From assembly GCA_900088475.1 (NCBI GenBank), contig FLMG01001497.1, positions 18,881 to 34,468 on the forward strand: 15,588 nt of DNA. The letters are read 5' to 3'. This stretch comes from Hyphochytrium catenoides. Taxonomy: Eukaryota > Sar > Hyphochytriomycetes > Hyphochytriales > Hyphochytriaceae. Shown here one piece after another: positions 1-9,600 of this stretch. Below the pieces are notes generated by a model, which did no database searches, was not told where the DNA came from, and saw nothing but the letters and a program-made list of their open reading frames with translations. The translations under genes and the position numbers were made by a program. Each line of letters begins with the position of its first letter. The stretch's first letter is position 1.

Positions 1-2
1 AT

Positions 3-134
3 GCGCTCCTCTTCGGCCAAGGGCTGACTGATGTGATGAAGGTTCGCCCGCCGAAGAAGGAGGAAGTTCCTCTGGTCCTTTCTGGTGCCTTTGCTGCCAT
101 TTTTGCTAATGGTAGCTACTTCTTTTGGGAATAG
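3..134 (+). CDS. Possible C-terminal coding end of a gene running off the left edge
   Basis: Reading from base 3, the frame is open for 43 codons and stops with TAG at 132-134. The product has a charged stretch (KVRPPKKEE) followed by a hydrophobic segment (VPLVLSGAFAAIFA) and ends in SYFFWE. The other two frames contain stops here. The composition looks like the end of a membrane-associated protein, but I do not recognise the family. There is no start inside the window, so it would be a final exon or gene end. At this length, an open frame could be chance. Confidence 0.3.
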   Translation, partial: ALLFGQGLTDVMKVRPPKKEEVPLVLSGAFAAIFANGSYFFWE

Positions 135-1062
135 ACTGCGAGTGACAATTTAGTGCTCTCTCATCTACAGTATTGCTTAAGCGGTTTTTGCATGAGGTCT
201 AGCCTATCCATGTTTCAAGTATGTCTGCTGGCGACAATTTCCATAGCACACTTTTTCATAGACAAAGGTCTTAATCGCTCAGATAAACAACGAGCAAACC
301 TCATCCGGATACGACCCGGTTTATTTAGCTCTGGATATCCTTTGTCAATCTCCTTAGACCAGATTGATGAAAGGAATCTGTTGAGGTAGCAGCAGCCCAA
401 CATTGAAAGGTTTGGGGAGCGCAGCTCATCGTAGTAGCAGAAGAGAAGTAGCCAACTCTTGCTCTGGAATTCTGGTCAGAACATGTAGAAAGAAGCCCAA
501 AAGACGATGCTGGCAGTACCTCGACATCAGTCTATGCTGTACTATCGTGCAGCAAGAAGCAGACTTCCTCCTGTTGCGCCCGTGCTGCTTGGTCTGACGG
601 CTCTACACCGTGTAGCTTTGAGTAATAAACAACAATCATCTCTGTGTAAGGAAGAAAGTGCATGTCTGCTAGGCTGGTTTTACTAAGCTCGGAGCTCTAT
701 TTTTAAACTCGGTGGATTTGATTGTTTACTTTCGGCGTAAGAATCGCTACTAAATGTTGTAGCACAACGAGGCCATAGCATCACTATTCGCGGCTCTACT
801 CTCTTCTAAACTGGGATAGAAGTGATAGTTTGTGACCTTTCTTGGCACAAGCTGTGGAAAAGCTTCGGAATCCCAATCTGCAGTCCCAGACAGCATCACC
901 CTCAGAAAGCAGATATTTTTAATCTTTGCTGCCAGGAAGCCGTGCAGCGTGCAGTCGCCTGGCGATCGGCCATAGCTGTCATTCCGAGCTCTCGGAAGCC
1001 TAAAGGCGAGCTACCAACTGAAGGAAGCGTTTGTTCCGTTCCTGGAAGGAACTTGATAGACG
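135..1062. other. Non-coding stretch upstream of copy 1
   Basis: The frames here are short, overlap each other and show no family resemblance. The stretch does not resemble the upstream regions of copies 2 and 3, so copy 1 has its own 5' flank. It presumably holds the copy 1 promoter and 5' UTR, but I see no convincing core promoter motif. Confidence 0.4.
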
Positions 1063-1322
1063 ATGAGTTCATCTCAAGAAGAGCCAATGATGTTGCCACT
1101 CCCTCTTGCCTTTAACCAAGAAGTAGAAACAGCCTCTCCAGCCACTGAAGCGGTAGACGGTCAAAATATTACCCTCAGCCTCTCGAACGTGAAGTTTCCC
1201 TCCCAAGCGGTCAATAATGGCACATACCGAGTGCAAGTGAAGACGGAACATGACAAAGCTGGGAAGTCTGAGAAATCCAGTACCATTCTCTGGCTGGAAT
1301 GCAAGCAATCCAAATCTCAATG

Positions 1323-1539
1323 GTACAGTCCTGTCTATCCGCAGCCTCCCGCACAGCACCCTCCTCAATGTCAATCATGCCAATCCTCGATCTCTGGCCC
1401 TTGTGCTCTGTCTTTTGCATCTTCCCTCCCTGCTTACTAGTCCTAACACTAAGCGCTCTTGAAGTTCCTTCTGCCTCTTGTTTGTGGGCTCTCTTGCTGC
1501 TGGGTTGTTATCTCATATCTCTCCTGCGGACACTGATAG
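1323..1539 (+). other. Intron 1 of copy 1
   Basis: The donor is GTACAG and the acceptor is TGATAG. Removal joins TG to G, giving a TGG codon, so the intron is phase 2, as in copies 2 and 3. The interior is pyrimidine-rich and has stops in the exon frame. Confidence 0.7.
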
Positions 1540-1621
1540 GGAATGCCGAGTAGAGAACGTTAGGGATCATGCTCCTGAAGGTGTGGAGATCCCGGGGGCC
1601 GTTGTTATTGCGGCACTTCAG

Positions 1622-1780
1622 GTAAGAAGACCATGTTAGCCCACAGAGCCCAACCGACCACGGACTGCCTTTGGCCGTGAAAGCCCTATCTGCCATAACT
1701 CTAGACCTCATCATGTCTCCATCTTCTCTCTTTGACTCATAAGCTCAAACTAAAGTATGATTGATACCGCAAATGAATAG
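1622..1780 (+). other. Intron 2 of copy 1
   Basis: The donor is GTAAGA and the acceptor is AATAG before GAAGCTCTGCAA. Phase 0. The position matches intron 2 in copies 2 and 3. At 159 bases it is the shortest intron of the family. Confidence 0.75.
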
Positions 1781-2583
1781 GAAGCTCTGCAATGCGCGGA
1801 TAGCTCTGAAGAAAAGGATGTCGGACATAAGAGCACTGGCTCTATAGAAGCTCCGAGTACCTGCCAAGTGCTGAAGGAAAGCCAAGATGCTGCCTGGCCT
1901 GGAATAGACCTACACACTGGAGCTAGCGGAGAGATCACTCTCGCTCTAACCATCAAGCTTCTTCCCTACTGGACTCCCGTCTATACCTTTCCCCTGGTAC
2001 CGCCCTGGCCATAGAGAAAGTGGACATTTTGCAAGCCCATATCAGAGATCTTCAAGAGGAGAACGCGGCACTTAAAAGGCTCCTAGCAGAGCGTACTCAG
2101 GAAATTAAGGCGGAGCTGTCTAAGAAGAGAGACAAGGAAAACGGGCCAAAGTACCTCTCTCTCTCGTCTTCTAGCGCTGTCGGCAACCTTCAGAGCCTGC
2201 AATGGATAGCCAAACAGCATAAATATGAGAGCTACTTTTCTTTGGCATCGGAGGGAACCTCCGTCACCATCCTCCGCTCCGGGCTGTACCAAGTCTACGT
2301 ACGTGTTGGGCAGGCTAACTACTCTAATGGCAACTACTTAGGGCTCTTCAAAGATGGCATCTGCATAGCTAGATGCTACCTTGCCGATGGCAATGGGTAT
2401 CAGATGACTGCCAGCATAACGGAGCTTCTAGAGCTTCCGGCTCAGACAAAGCTGGATGTCCGCTACCATGGCAACTCTACGACTGTTAGTGGGGATGGAC
2501 TTGGCTCAAGTCTTCACATCTTACTTCTTCAGGAAGATGCCGAGAACGACGAGGACCAAGCAGCAGCCTTAGAAGGAAGATAA

Positions 2584-3584
2584 GCATCCTCACGAAGGTT
2601 ATCATGTCTATTAAGGTGGATCACGTCTTGGATCCGCCGCCGTCTTTGCTTCTTGTCTTCATCGCCTGTCTCTACCTACTATGAATAAGGATAATGCAGT
2701 TTCTTCCTTCATTTGATCGCAGGAACCTTGGATGACTAGAGGAAAGGGGTCTTAGAGCTTCACCGCCCCCTTCTCTCACGCCTTTCGTTTGTCGCAGATA
2801 CCTTTCTCTCTTCTAGATCCCCGGGCCATGGTTGCCCTAACACCCTGCAGGGCTAATGCAGCACCTGAAGCTCGATTGATTGAGAGCTTGACTTGGTTTC
2901 ACCTGCAATATCGCTAGAAAATGACCACAAAGACGACCAACAGCAGCGAAGCCACTACTGCTGTCCAATCGTCTTTTTACTTCTTTCACTATCCCTCCCA
3001 GCGGTGTTATTAAAAGAGGTGCTACAGCAGAGAAGGACGGTGACGCTATTCCTCGAGCTCTCTCAAAAAATATAATCGAGCCTTCCATCATCAGCCGTCA
3101 TACACTAGGTTCCGTTTCTTATAAAGCTTTCATGTGACCCCAGCAGAAGAGGAGTAGGAGTAGGGACAAGAGAGGAAGGTTGAGTTGTGGCAGGCATCAT
3201 AGCTTCTAAAGCTAAGGAATGTGCTCAGGCCAAATAAGAAGAGGTACTAAGCTTGATGAGTTCTTGCCAGGACGACAGAGGTGGTACCTCAGAGAGAGAG
3301 AGACACGGAGGGGAGAGAGAGAGAGACGCGGAGAGAGAGAGAGAGAAGTTATAAAGATCGAACTCGGAGAGAGCAGAGCCGGTGCCAATCTTATGCCGCA
3401 GCTGCTCAAGTCATCACATCCAATCTTTTGGCCAAGATCATCACCTACCGACAGGGCTCCTGCTCCAGCAGCTCAGGGCCCCACTTCTTCTCTCTGCAGG
3501 AATAATAAAAAAAAATAGCGACATTCCTTCCTTCCTGATGATAATCGCGCTTCATGAAGACAGCCTCACATCGGCAGCTGCGGC
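2584..3584. other. Intergenic stretch between copy 1 and the first repeat block
   Basis: I see no supported gene on either strand. Several open frames exist, but they are short or lie over the GA repeat at 3291-3347. The region does not match the 3' flank of the other family copies. Confidence 0.45.
3291..3347. repeat. GA/CT microsatellite
   Basis: An imperfect AG dinucleotide run, interrupted by ACGGAGGG and CGCGG. Open frames across it are repetitive Arg-Glu strings and are artefacts. Confidence 0.9.
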
Positions 3585-3746
3585 CTAATCTCCTCGTTCT
3601 TCGTTGCCATTCTTCTTCTTCGTCTTCCGCACATCAAAGTTGTACTGCCAGGGCACCACTGAGAAACGCTGGTGATTGATCCCAAAGAAATGTATGACAT
3701 GCTGCCAATGAAGAAAGAACAATAGTGGAAGAAGAAGGAGGATGTA
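3585..3746 (-). CDS. Candidate terminal exon, membrane helix plus basic tail
   Basis: On the minus strand a 53-codon frame runs from TAC at 3746 to a TAG stop (plus bases 3585-3587). It encodes a hydrophobic segment (YILLLLPLLFFLHW), then HFFGINHQRFSVVPWQYNF, then a lysine-rich tail (RKTKKKNGNEE). A stop sits just upstream in the same frame, so as a coding piece it must begin at a splice acceptor. CAG occurs directly before 3746, and again before 3701 after a pyrimidine-rich run. The pattern resembles the last transmembrane segment and cytosolic tail of an ER membrane protein. I do not recognise the family and could not find the preceding exons, so it may be an isolated relic. Confidence 0.3.
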   Translation of the reverse strand, partial: YILLLLPLLFFLHWQHVIHFFGINHQRFSVVPWQYNFDVRKTKKKNGNEERGD

Positions 3747-3900
3747 CTGCCGCTAATATGGAAATTGAAGTTCGAGAAAGAGCTGCCGGACAGAAGAGAG
3801 ATAAAAAGGCAGAAAACGAAGCCTCTTTCCTCCTCCCTTTTCCTTCCTCCTCTGCCCTCCTCGCTCATCTCTCAGCCACCCTCAGCCTTCCTGCCAACAT

Positions 3901-4821
3901 ACACCTAGTGGCCTCTTCATAGTTTGGAAGCTCCCATCTCTAGAAGTTTTTGCTGGCTTTCTGCCTCCACTAGGTGGGGTCTGAGGAGATGTGGTCAAAG
4001 GAGAAAGGCTCGTCGCGTGCGTGCGTCATCATCTTCTTGCCTCGTCTCTTGCGAGTTCTTTTTTTCCCTAGTGGCTCTCCCTTCCCTTCTTGGTTGTTCT
4101 CTTCTGGAAGATGAGACGAGCAGCAGCTGAGACGTCTTGTTGGTTGCCTGTTGTTTCTCCCATCTAGTTGAACATCTTAAGCGGTATTGTTGAAGGCTCG
4201 CTCTCCTCGTCGGTTCCCCAGGTCCGTTGTTCTTCCTGAGATCTTTCTACTCATTCTGCTGCTCCCCTCCTTTCTGCTGCCGTTGCTGCTGCTACTGCTG
4301 CCACTACTGCTGCTGCTGCCACTACTGGGAAAAAGGGCTCACTGTCCTAGTTCCTCTATCGATTAGGGACTTGGGCACGTCTCACCAGCAGCAGACATCC
4401 TCTTCTTCTTCTCCTTCCCTCTCCTGCTTCCTGCTGTCACTTGTCATTTTCCGCTGCTGGAGGACGACGAAGAAAGCCACACGAGAGCACCAACCTCCTG
4501 CCACGATCAATCCTCGTAGCACGTCTGCGAGATAGAGAATTAGAAGACGAAGAAGCGCTTGCTCTCCGCTCTCATCACGGGGAAGAATAAAAGGAAAACC
4601 CTTGGCAAAAGTAGAAGAGGGATCTCCCTTCTGTAGTGGTGCTTCCTCTTTCACCGAGTCCACACACCGCTCACTGCTCAGCTGCTATCCTCACCATCTT
4701 ATAGCACCAGCAGGCAACGAAACCGAGAGAGGACGTCAACTGAACTAGTCGTCAGCTGTGCGGCGGCAAAAGAAAGAGTCTGCGCTTTCGTCAAAGACTG
4801 AAGATTACCTGAAGGATAATA
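3901..4821. repeat. Duplicated upstream block of copy 2
   Basis: This stretch aligns with 9601-10590 upstream of copy 3. Both begin with CACCTAGTGGCCTC. Both then share in order a TCGT..GCGAGTTCTT segment, a GCGGTATT.TTGAAGGCTCG segment, GGTCCGTTGTTCTTCCTG, a CTG-rich tract and a GAGAGCACCAAC segment before the start codon. Many small indels separate the two. It probably carries the promoter and 5' UTR of the gene, but no core element can be called with confidence. Open frames inside it are CT-rich and unconvincing. Confidence 0.75.
4257..4328. repeat. Imperfect CTG/CCACTA trinucleotide tract
   Basis: CTGCTG runs alternate with CTACTG and CCACTACTG units. The same type of tract sits at the equivalent place upstream of copy 3 (9968-10040), so it predates the duplication. 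Confidence 0.8.
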
Positions 4822-5077
4822 ATGACGAAGACTCCGCTAGCCACAGCCTTGACGGCTAAAGATGAGTCTGTCAACGGTGCCGTGCCACAGAGCTCATGGC
4901 CGCCGTAGCAGAGATCGTTGTCAAGAGGCAGAGGATTGACTTAGAGCTCTCAGGACTGCTCTTTAAGTCCCAGCCAGCCACGGGCGGCATACCATACAGA
5001 GTCCAGCTCAGAACATTAGCGGGCAATCTCACCCGAGCCATCATCTGGTTGGAGTCTAGGCGGACGAAGGTGCAGAG

Positions 5078-5368
5078 GTAGGGAGAACGTGTGGCAGGTT
5101 ACGCGTGGAAAGAAGGAAGAGAGTTGGCAGTGTGTGGCTGGGCATGTCTTTCTTGCCATTGGCAATATGTTGCTCATGCAGTCTCTCTCTCGTCGTTCGC
5201 TCGAATCCTCTTCTATGTTCCCCTCTCCGCTCTCTGTCTTCATCCGTCTTTCTGGGGGCTCTCTCTCTCTATTCTCCTTCTCTCGTGCGTCTTCTGTTAT
5301 CCGGTACCCTCTTACCGCCCTCGATCTCCTTCCTCCTTCTCCTCTCACATACATTGATGCGGCAACAG
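5078..5368 (+). other. Intron 1 of copy 2
   Basis: The donor is GTAGGG and the acceptor is CAACAG before GGAATGCCGAG. Phase 2. The interior is strongly pyrimidine-rich (5181-5345), which gives several overlapping false frames. Confidence 0.75.
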
Positions 5369-5452
5369 GGAATGCCGAGTCGAGAACATTAAAGAGCACG
5401 CATCAATATATGTCAGAGGATCCCCATCGTCATTGTCCTCGCTGCTCTGAAG

Positions 5453-5795
<343 letters not shown>

Positions 5796-6185
5796 GAAGC
5801 GTTTCAAGACAACGCTGCCATGGCCACCAAGCATGAGAAGAAGGATGTAGAAGAAGGAGAGAAAGAGGGTGCAAGTGTTGACAGTGCAAAGAGGAAAAGG
5901 AGAAAGACTGAGGACCAAGACGTCGTGACTAGCGGTTCTGAGGTGGACCTTGTTACCGGCGCTGCCGGCTCCGCTGTCCTCACTTTGGAGATCCAGCTAC
6001 TTCCCTACTGGCGGCCGGTGTACACCTTCCCTAAGGTCCCGCTGGCTATGGAGATCGTGGACATCCTCCAGGGCCAGTTCTTCCGAGACTTGCAAGAGGA
6101 GCTGGCGGAGCTTCGAGGTGATCTGGTGTCGCTGAGTCAGAACTTTGAGGCGATCTTGTTCGACATCATGGCGAAGAGGAAGCCG

Positions 6186-6886
6186 CCGTATCTTTGCCTT
6201 TCCTCTTCAGCCACCACTTCCAACGAAGAACGTATCACCTAGACGAGCACCAGGCATATAGCTTCAGAGTATTTTGCGCTACCTGCTGACGCAAAGCTGC
6301 GGACGACAGTCACCATCCTTCGCTCCTTCGCTCCGGGGCTGTACCAGGTTTAACTGCTTGTCGGTAAGCGGAACTACTCCTCGGCGAATGGGCAAAAGAG
6401 TGTCATTCTCTTTGTCGACGCTGACTGTGTGGCGCAGTGTGATTGTGACGATGGCAGCCGACGAGGCCCAAGCCACGGCAGACATTTGTCAGCTTCTGGA
6501 TGTAAAGTCTGAAGCTCAGCTGGTCGCACGTTATCAAGGGAACCGATCCGCTTATACTTCTACTAAGGACGAGCAGCCCGCAACCAGCAGTCCTACTACT
6601 ATCTGCTTCTTCACCTGTGTAGGAGTCCTGTGTAGGAGAAGTAGTAGAGTCTAGATAGAAGTAATCTGGAGAAGGAAAGGAGTACCTGAGAATGATGATG
6701 AGAAGACGAGTGGACAATCAAAGATGTTATCGGCAAACAACGAGTCATAAGCAGATCAGTCTCAGCTTCTTCAGGTTCATGAGAAGACTCCGTGCCACAT
6801 GTTGAGACCTGACAATTGTTATTAACAGAAGAGTAAACATGACTGACGCCTATGATCGTGCCCGCCCTCAGTTGCTCCGTTGTAGG
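6186..6886. repeat. Segmental duplication, left member (3' part of copy 2 plus 3' flank)
   Basis: This aligns with 14876-15588 at the right end of the window. It includes the C-terminal coding part and about 230 bases of 3' flank. Bases 6709-6771 are identical to 15409-15471. The homology ends at the window edge, so its true length is unknown. The right member has an extra segment of about 30 bases near 15350-15390. Confidence 0.9.
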
Positions 6887-7613
6887 ATGACGCTAGATCT
6901 TCTGTCAGTTAAAGCCAGAAAGACATCTACCTTCCTGAGTTCTGAGACTCCTCTACTGTTAGCTGCCTGCAGCAGTATGAGTGGGACTTGTTGTCTAACA
7001 GCGAGACGACGCCAGATCCGATCCTCCTGCTCTTCATCCTACAGTGTCGGTGCATGGTGCTTTGCCTCTTCTTTCTACCAGTCAGGAAGCTGAGTTCCTA
7101 ACCCTCACCCTGCACATGTGCTCGCACTCGACGGCTTAAAAAGATTCTATGTGGACTTCCTCTGACAGCTCCTAATAACCACCTGATTGCGTGCTGCAGA
7201 GGCCAGGGATCATCAGCGGTTAGAATGTGACGTCTCCTCTTGGAGAGTACTCTCAGGACGCGGAGTCCGGACTAGCGTAGGCAATGGATGGCTCTGACGA
7301 AGGAACTCTCTCTTCCTTCTTCTCGCTTACTGCTATCTTCTTCTTTGCATGTTAGTTACAACTTCTCCCTATCTTGCATTATCAGGTAGACTGACTCTCC
7401 CAAGAAGGGAGACTCTCTCCTCCTAACCCTCTATATTCCAGCTAATGACCTTCTCTCTGAAGTAGAAGGCATTGTTACTTGCGCGCTTTCCCGCGAAGAA
7501 GTCTTGCTCTGCGTCGTGGTGCTTGTTTGTCTGGGCTGAGGCATCATGGCCAGCCGAGATACCGACAAGCCTCTTCTCACTCTCCTTCAAAGCCTGTTCC
7601 TGGTGTCCTTACT
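6887..7613. other. Intergenic stretch, no gene seen
   Basis: Only short frames on both strands, with no recognisable motif. Part of it may continue the duplication shared with the right edge, but the partner lies outside the window. Confidence 0.4.
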
Positions 7614-7818
7614 TTACAGCCTGCTTCCATGCTGAACATCGCGTCGCTTAAGAGCTTCGTCTTCCTCTACCTTCTTTGGCTCAGTTGTTGCCAGCATTGG
7701 GATAACGTCGGCTTTCTTCCGCATGAGTAGACCGACCGGACCAAAGGAGTAACTTCATCAATGAAGCAGCAGGTGATCCAGTGTACAGCGCCAGGGAGAG
7801 AAGAAACCTGTACAGTGC
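7614..7818 (-). pseudogene. Possible decayed coding relic, hydrophobic then charged
   Basis: On the minus strand one frame gives a hydrophobic stretch (ALYRFLLSLALYTGSPAASL). After an apparent one-base shift a second frame gives FGPVGLLMRKKADVIPML followed by EPKKVEEDEALKRRD and a stop. The change from hydrophobic to charged residues looks protein-like, and the two frames abut. I do not recognise it, and an ancestral function cannot be named. Confidence 0.18.
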
Positions 7819-7961
7819 CTACATCCATCCGCACACGACGCCAGAAAGGCTCCCAGGTACGGGGACTAACTGGTTCTTTGGGAAGAGGAGTCCGGGGTAA
7901 GCTTGTTACCTAGGACACAGCATTTGCAAAATGAATCAGGGGGAAGTGGCAGTGTTAAGGG

Positions 7962-8283
7962 TTAAGATGGCCAAGAAGGCAGACACCGAATGTCGCGGCG
8001 ATGCCAGAGCATAACGGAGCCTTTAGAAGAAGGGTCACCGCTGCCACCCATGACCCATGACATGATAGCATTGGCCTGGACATCACGGTGAGCGGGAGGA
8101 ATTAAGACCTTCCAAGAGCAGTCGTGAACTCCATAACGGCTGAAGCTCACTTCTTTCCACCAGGACCTTCTTCCTGTTGCCGAAGTCAAATATGGTCTTT
8201 GAGAGAACTGAGTAGTACTTCTGTCTCCGGCTAACTGCAAATGCCCTGGCGCTTTTTTGAGAGTAAGTTCTAGATAATATCAC
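7962..8283 (-). pseudogene. Possible decayed coding relic, family not recognised
   Basis: Two overlapping minus-strand frames are open. The upstream one reads SVLSKTIFDFGNRKKVLVE. The other continues RYGVHDCSWKVLIPPAHRD and ends with a stop at 7962-7964. The composition is more protein-like than the surrounding sequence, and switching frame near 8150 would make one continuous piece. No motif lets me assign a family. It lies 3' of the sterol reductase relic on the same strand but does not match that enzyme. Confidence 0.2.
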
Positions 8284-8959
8284 GAGTGCCTTGCGCCGCG
8301 GTGATAACCTCTACCGTGGCAGTGAACGTTCAGTGCCATGGGCTAAAGTTTGGAAGCTGCTGGAGAACGAGACCCGGCCGGTGTCCAGCAGTGTCATGAT
8401 GTCTAGATGCACCAGAGTCTATAATCCAGTGACTCCTGCTCTCGTCAAGAGTGTGGAAGTGGCTGCTGCTTTCGAACAACAAGGACCAGCTTTTGTGGAA
8501 GATGGAGATGCTGAGTACGATGTGCCACAGGCAGCACGTGCCTCATCCACTTCCTCCGTTTGCAGACTGTTCGGAGTGCTGCTGTCTTCCATTCGTGCAG
8601 TGCTTTCGCGCACTGAGACAGTCAAGAGACGATCAGGTCAGCTGGATGATTTGACGCATTATTGTTACTCTGACGAAAGAGGGAAAGAACTCCGTACTAA
8701 GGAGAAAGAGCAGCAGCAGAAGACGATGAAGTCTGTCTTCGAATGTGGGTGTCCAAAAGTCCATCCAAGAGGACCAAAAGGCATTGAAATGGAGGGGGGA
8801 GGAGGAGAAGTTTGGCTCTTCGCCAACTGACTTCTCTATCTTCAGAGAATTTCTGTCTCTTGCGTGCCAACAAGACAGATCAGAGACAGCCATCAGGAGT
8901 GGCGAGGCCCGTCCAAACCTGGTTAAAGGCCTTTAAACACACTCTCACTCGGATCCTAG

Positions 8960-9216
8960 TTAGGCCGGCAGGCCAACAACGTTCACTGCCATTGAGTCAG
9001 ACAGCGTGCCAACCCGTTCCACCTGCGCCAGAGCGTAAGACAGCGTAGAGATCATCGCCCACCAGAAGACCATCCCAAAGCGGCAGTTCGTGAACACCAT
9101 CTTCTTCACATCGAAGCCAAAGATCCTGGGATAGAGCTCTTCTTTCTGTTCCCCAGTAATAGCCAAAGATCAGGTTGCCTGTGTGCCCGGGCGGATGTCT
9201 CCTTGCAAGAGGTTGA
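8960..9216 (-). pseudogene. Fragment of sterol delta-7-reductase (7-dehydrocholesterol reductase family)
   Basis: The minus strand encodes GNLIFGYYWGT in one frame, then after a frameshift near 9145 encodes EELYPRIFGFD, VFTNCRFGMVFWW and VGTLSDSMAVNV before a stop. This order matches the central membrane part of the ERG4/ERG24 sterol reductase family: the GN-x-IYD-x-x-x-G segment, the PRIG-like segment, and the NxRxG helix. The TNCRFGM and SDSM wording is typical of plant-type delta-7-reductases (DWF5/DHCR7). These enzymes reduce the C7-C8 double bond of sterols in the ER with NADPH. A further shift precedes GNL (QGDIRPG in another frame). The catalytic C-terminal half is absent from this window, so it is a relic. 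Family assignment is from memory of conserved motifs. Confidence 0.7.
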
Positions 9217-9600
9217 TTGATGGCATCGATCATACGAAGGATCTGGTGCATTATTGTGGAGAGATCTTGATGTGATAATTTTTTTAAGAGAGCCTGCTGA
9301 CGACGAGTAGATCTACGTCTTCATAGGAGAGATAATAGAAGAGGAAGGAGGCGAAGAAGGGAAACAGTGAGGAGTACAATGATAAGAAGCTAGGCAATGT
9401 GGACTCGACTTGAATGGCTCTGTAAGAGTTAGTCTAACAAGACACGAGCTTCCTTGCCTTGGACAGGATGTGACCTTCTTGATGAACCATCATCATCACT
9501 GCCTAACAATCTCAAAGAGTCATGTCCTCGTAGTTCCCTGTACTTCCCACATTGACTGCTCCAGCATAGCTCTTGACGCTAGTCTCTGCCTTGCGGAAGA
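9217..9600. other. Intergenic stretch, no gene seen
   Basis: No supported gene. A frame starting at 9410 runs into the duplicated upstream block of copy 3 and has no conserved features. Confidence 0.4.

Larger units (their letters stand above)
1063..2583 (+). pseudogene. Copy 1 of the coiled-coil / C1q-TNF-like family, one 2-nt frameshift
   Basis: Three exons are visible: 1063-1322, 1540-1621 and 1781-2583, ending in TAA. Exon 1 begins at ATG 1063 and carries a beta-rich module ending ILWLECKQSK. Exon 2 encodes ECRVENVRDHAPEG and then a short hydrophobic run (AVVIAAL). Exon 3 has a low-complexity linker, a module containing LLPYWTPVYTF, a coiled coil (VDILQAHIRDLQEENAAL) and the C-terminal domain (ILRSGLYQVYVRV, ARCYLADGNGYQMTA, SLHILLLQ). 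Relative to copies 2 and 3, two extra C bases lie at 2003-2004, in the codons for VPLAIE. They throw the frame to a TAG at 2012-2014, yet the next 570 bases stay perfectly open in the shifted frame. That pattern fits either a very recent lesion or a sequence/assembly error. If the two bases are an error, the product would be 380 aa. The function of the family is unknown. Jelly-roll domains of this type commonly mediate trimerisation and binding, but that is inference here. Confidence 0.75.

Noticed and set aside
822-1115. 97-codon frame overlapping the copy 1 start
   Set aside because: It overlaps exon 1 in another frame, has no homologue at the other copies and lacks recognisable motifs.
1997-2020. 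Tiny GT-AG intron as an explanation of the copy 1 frameshift
   Set aside because: The candidates GTACC..ATAG (18 nt) and GTACC..AAAG (24 nt) are multiples of three, so removing them does not restore the frame, and they are too short.
2921-3137. Two-piece frame starting MTTKTTNSSE and continuing GVIKRGATAEKDGDAIP
   Set aside because: Joining it needs a 31-base intron, far shorter than the 159-343 base introns seen here, and the product is not recognisable.
3219-3518. Open frames rich in Arg-Glu
   Set aside because: They are translations of the GA microsatellite and have no conserved features.
8291-8830. 179-codon plus-strand frame
   Set aside because: It opens with TTG, shows no family motif, has uneven composition and overlaps other equally open frames. 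It could be a real unknown exon, but nothing supports it.
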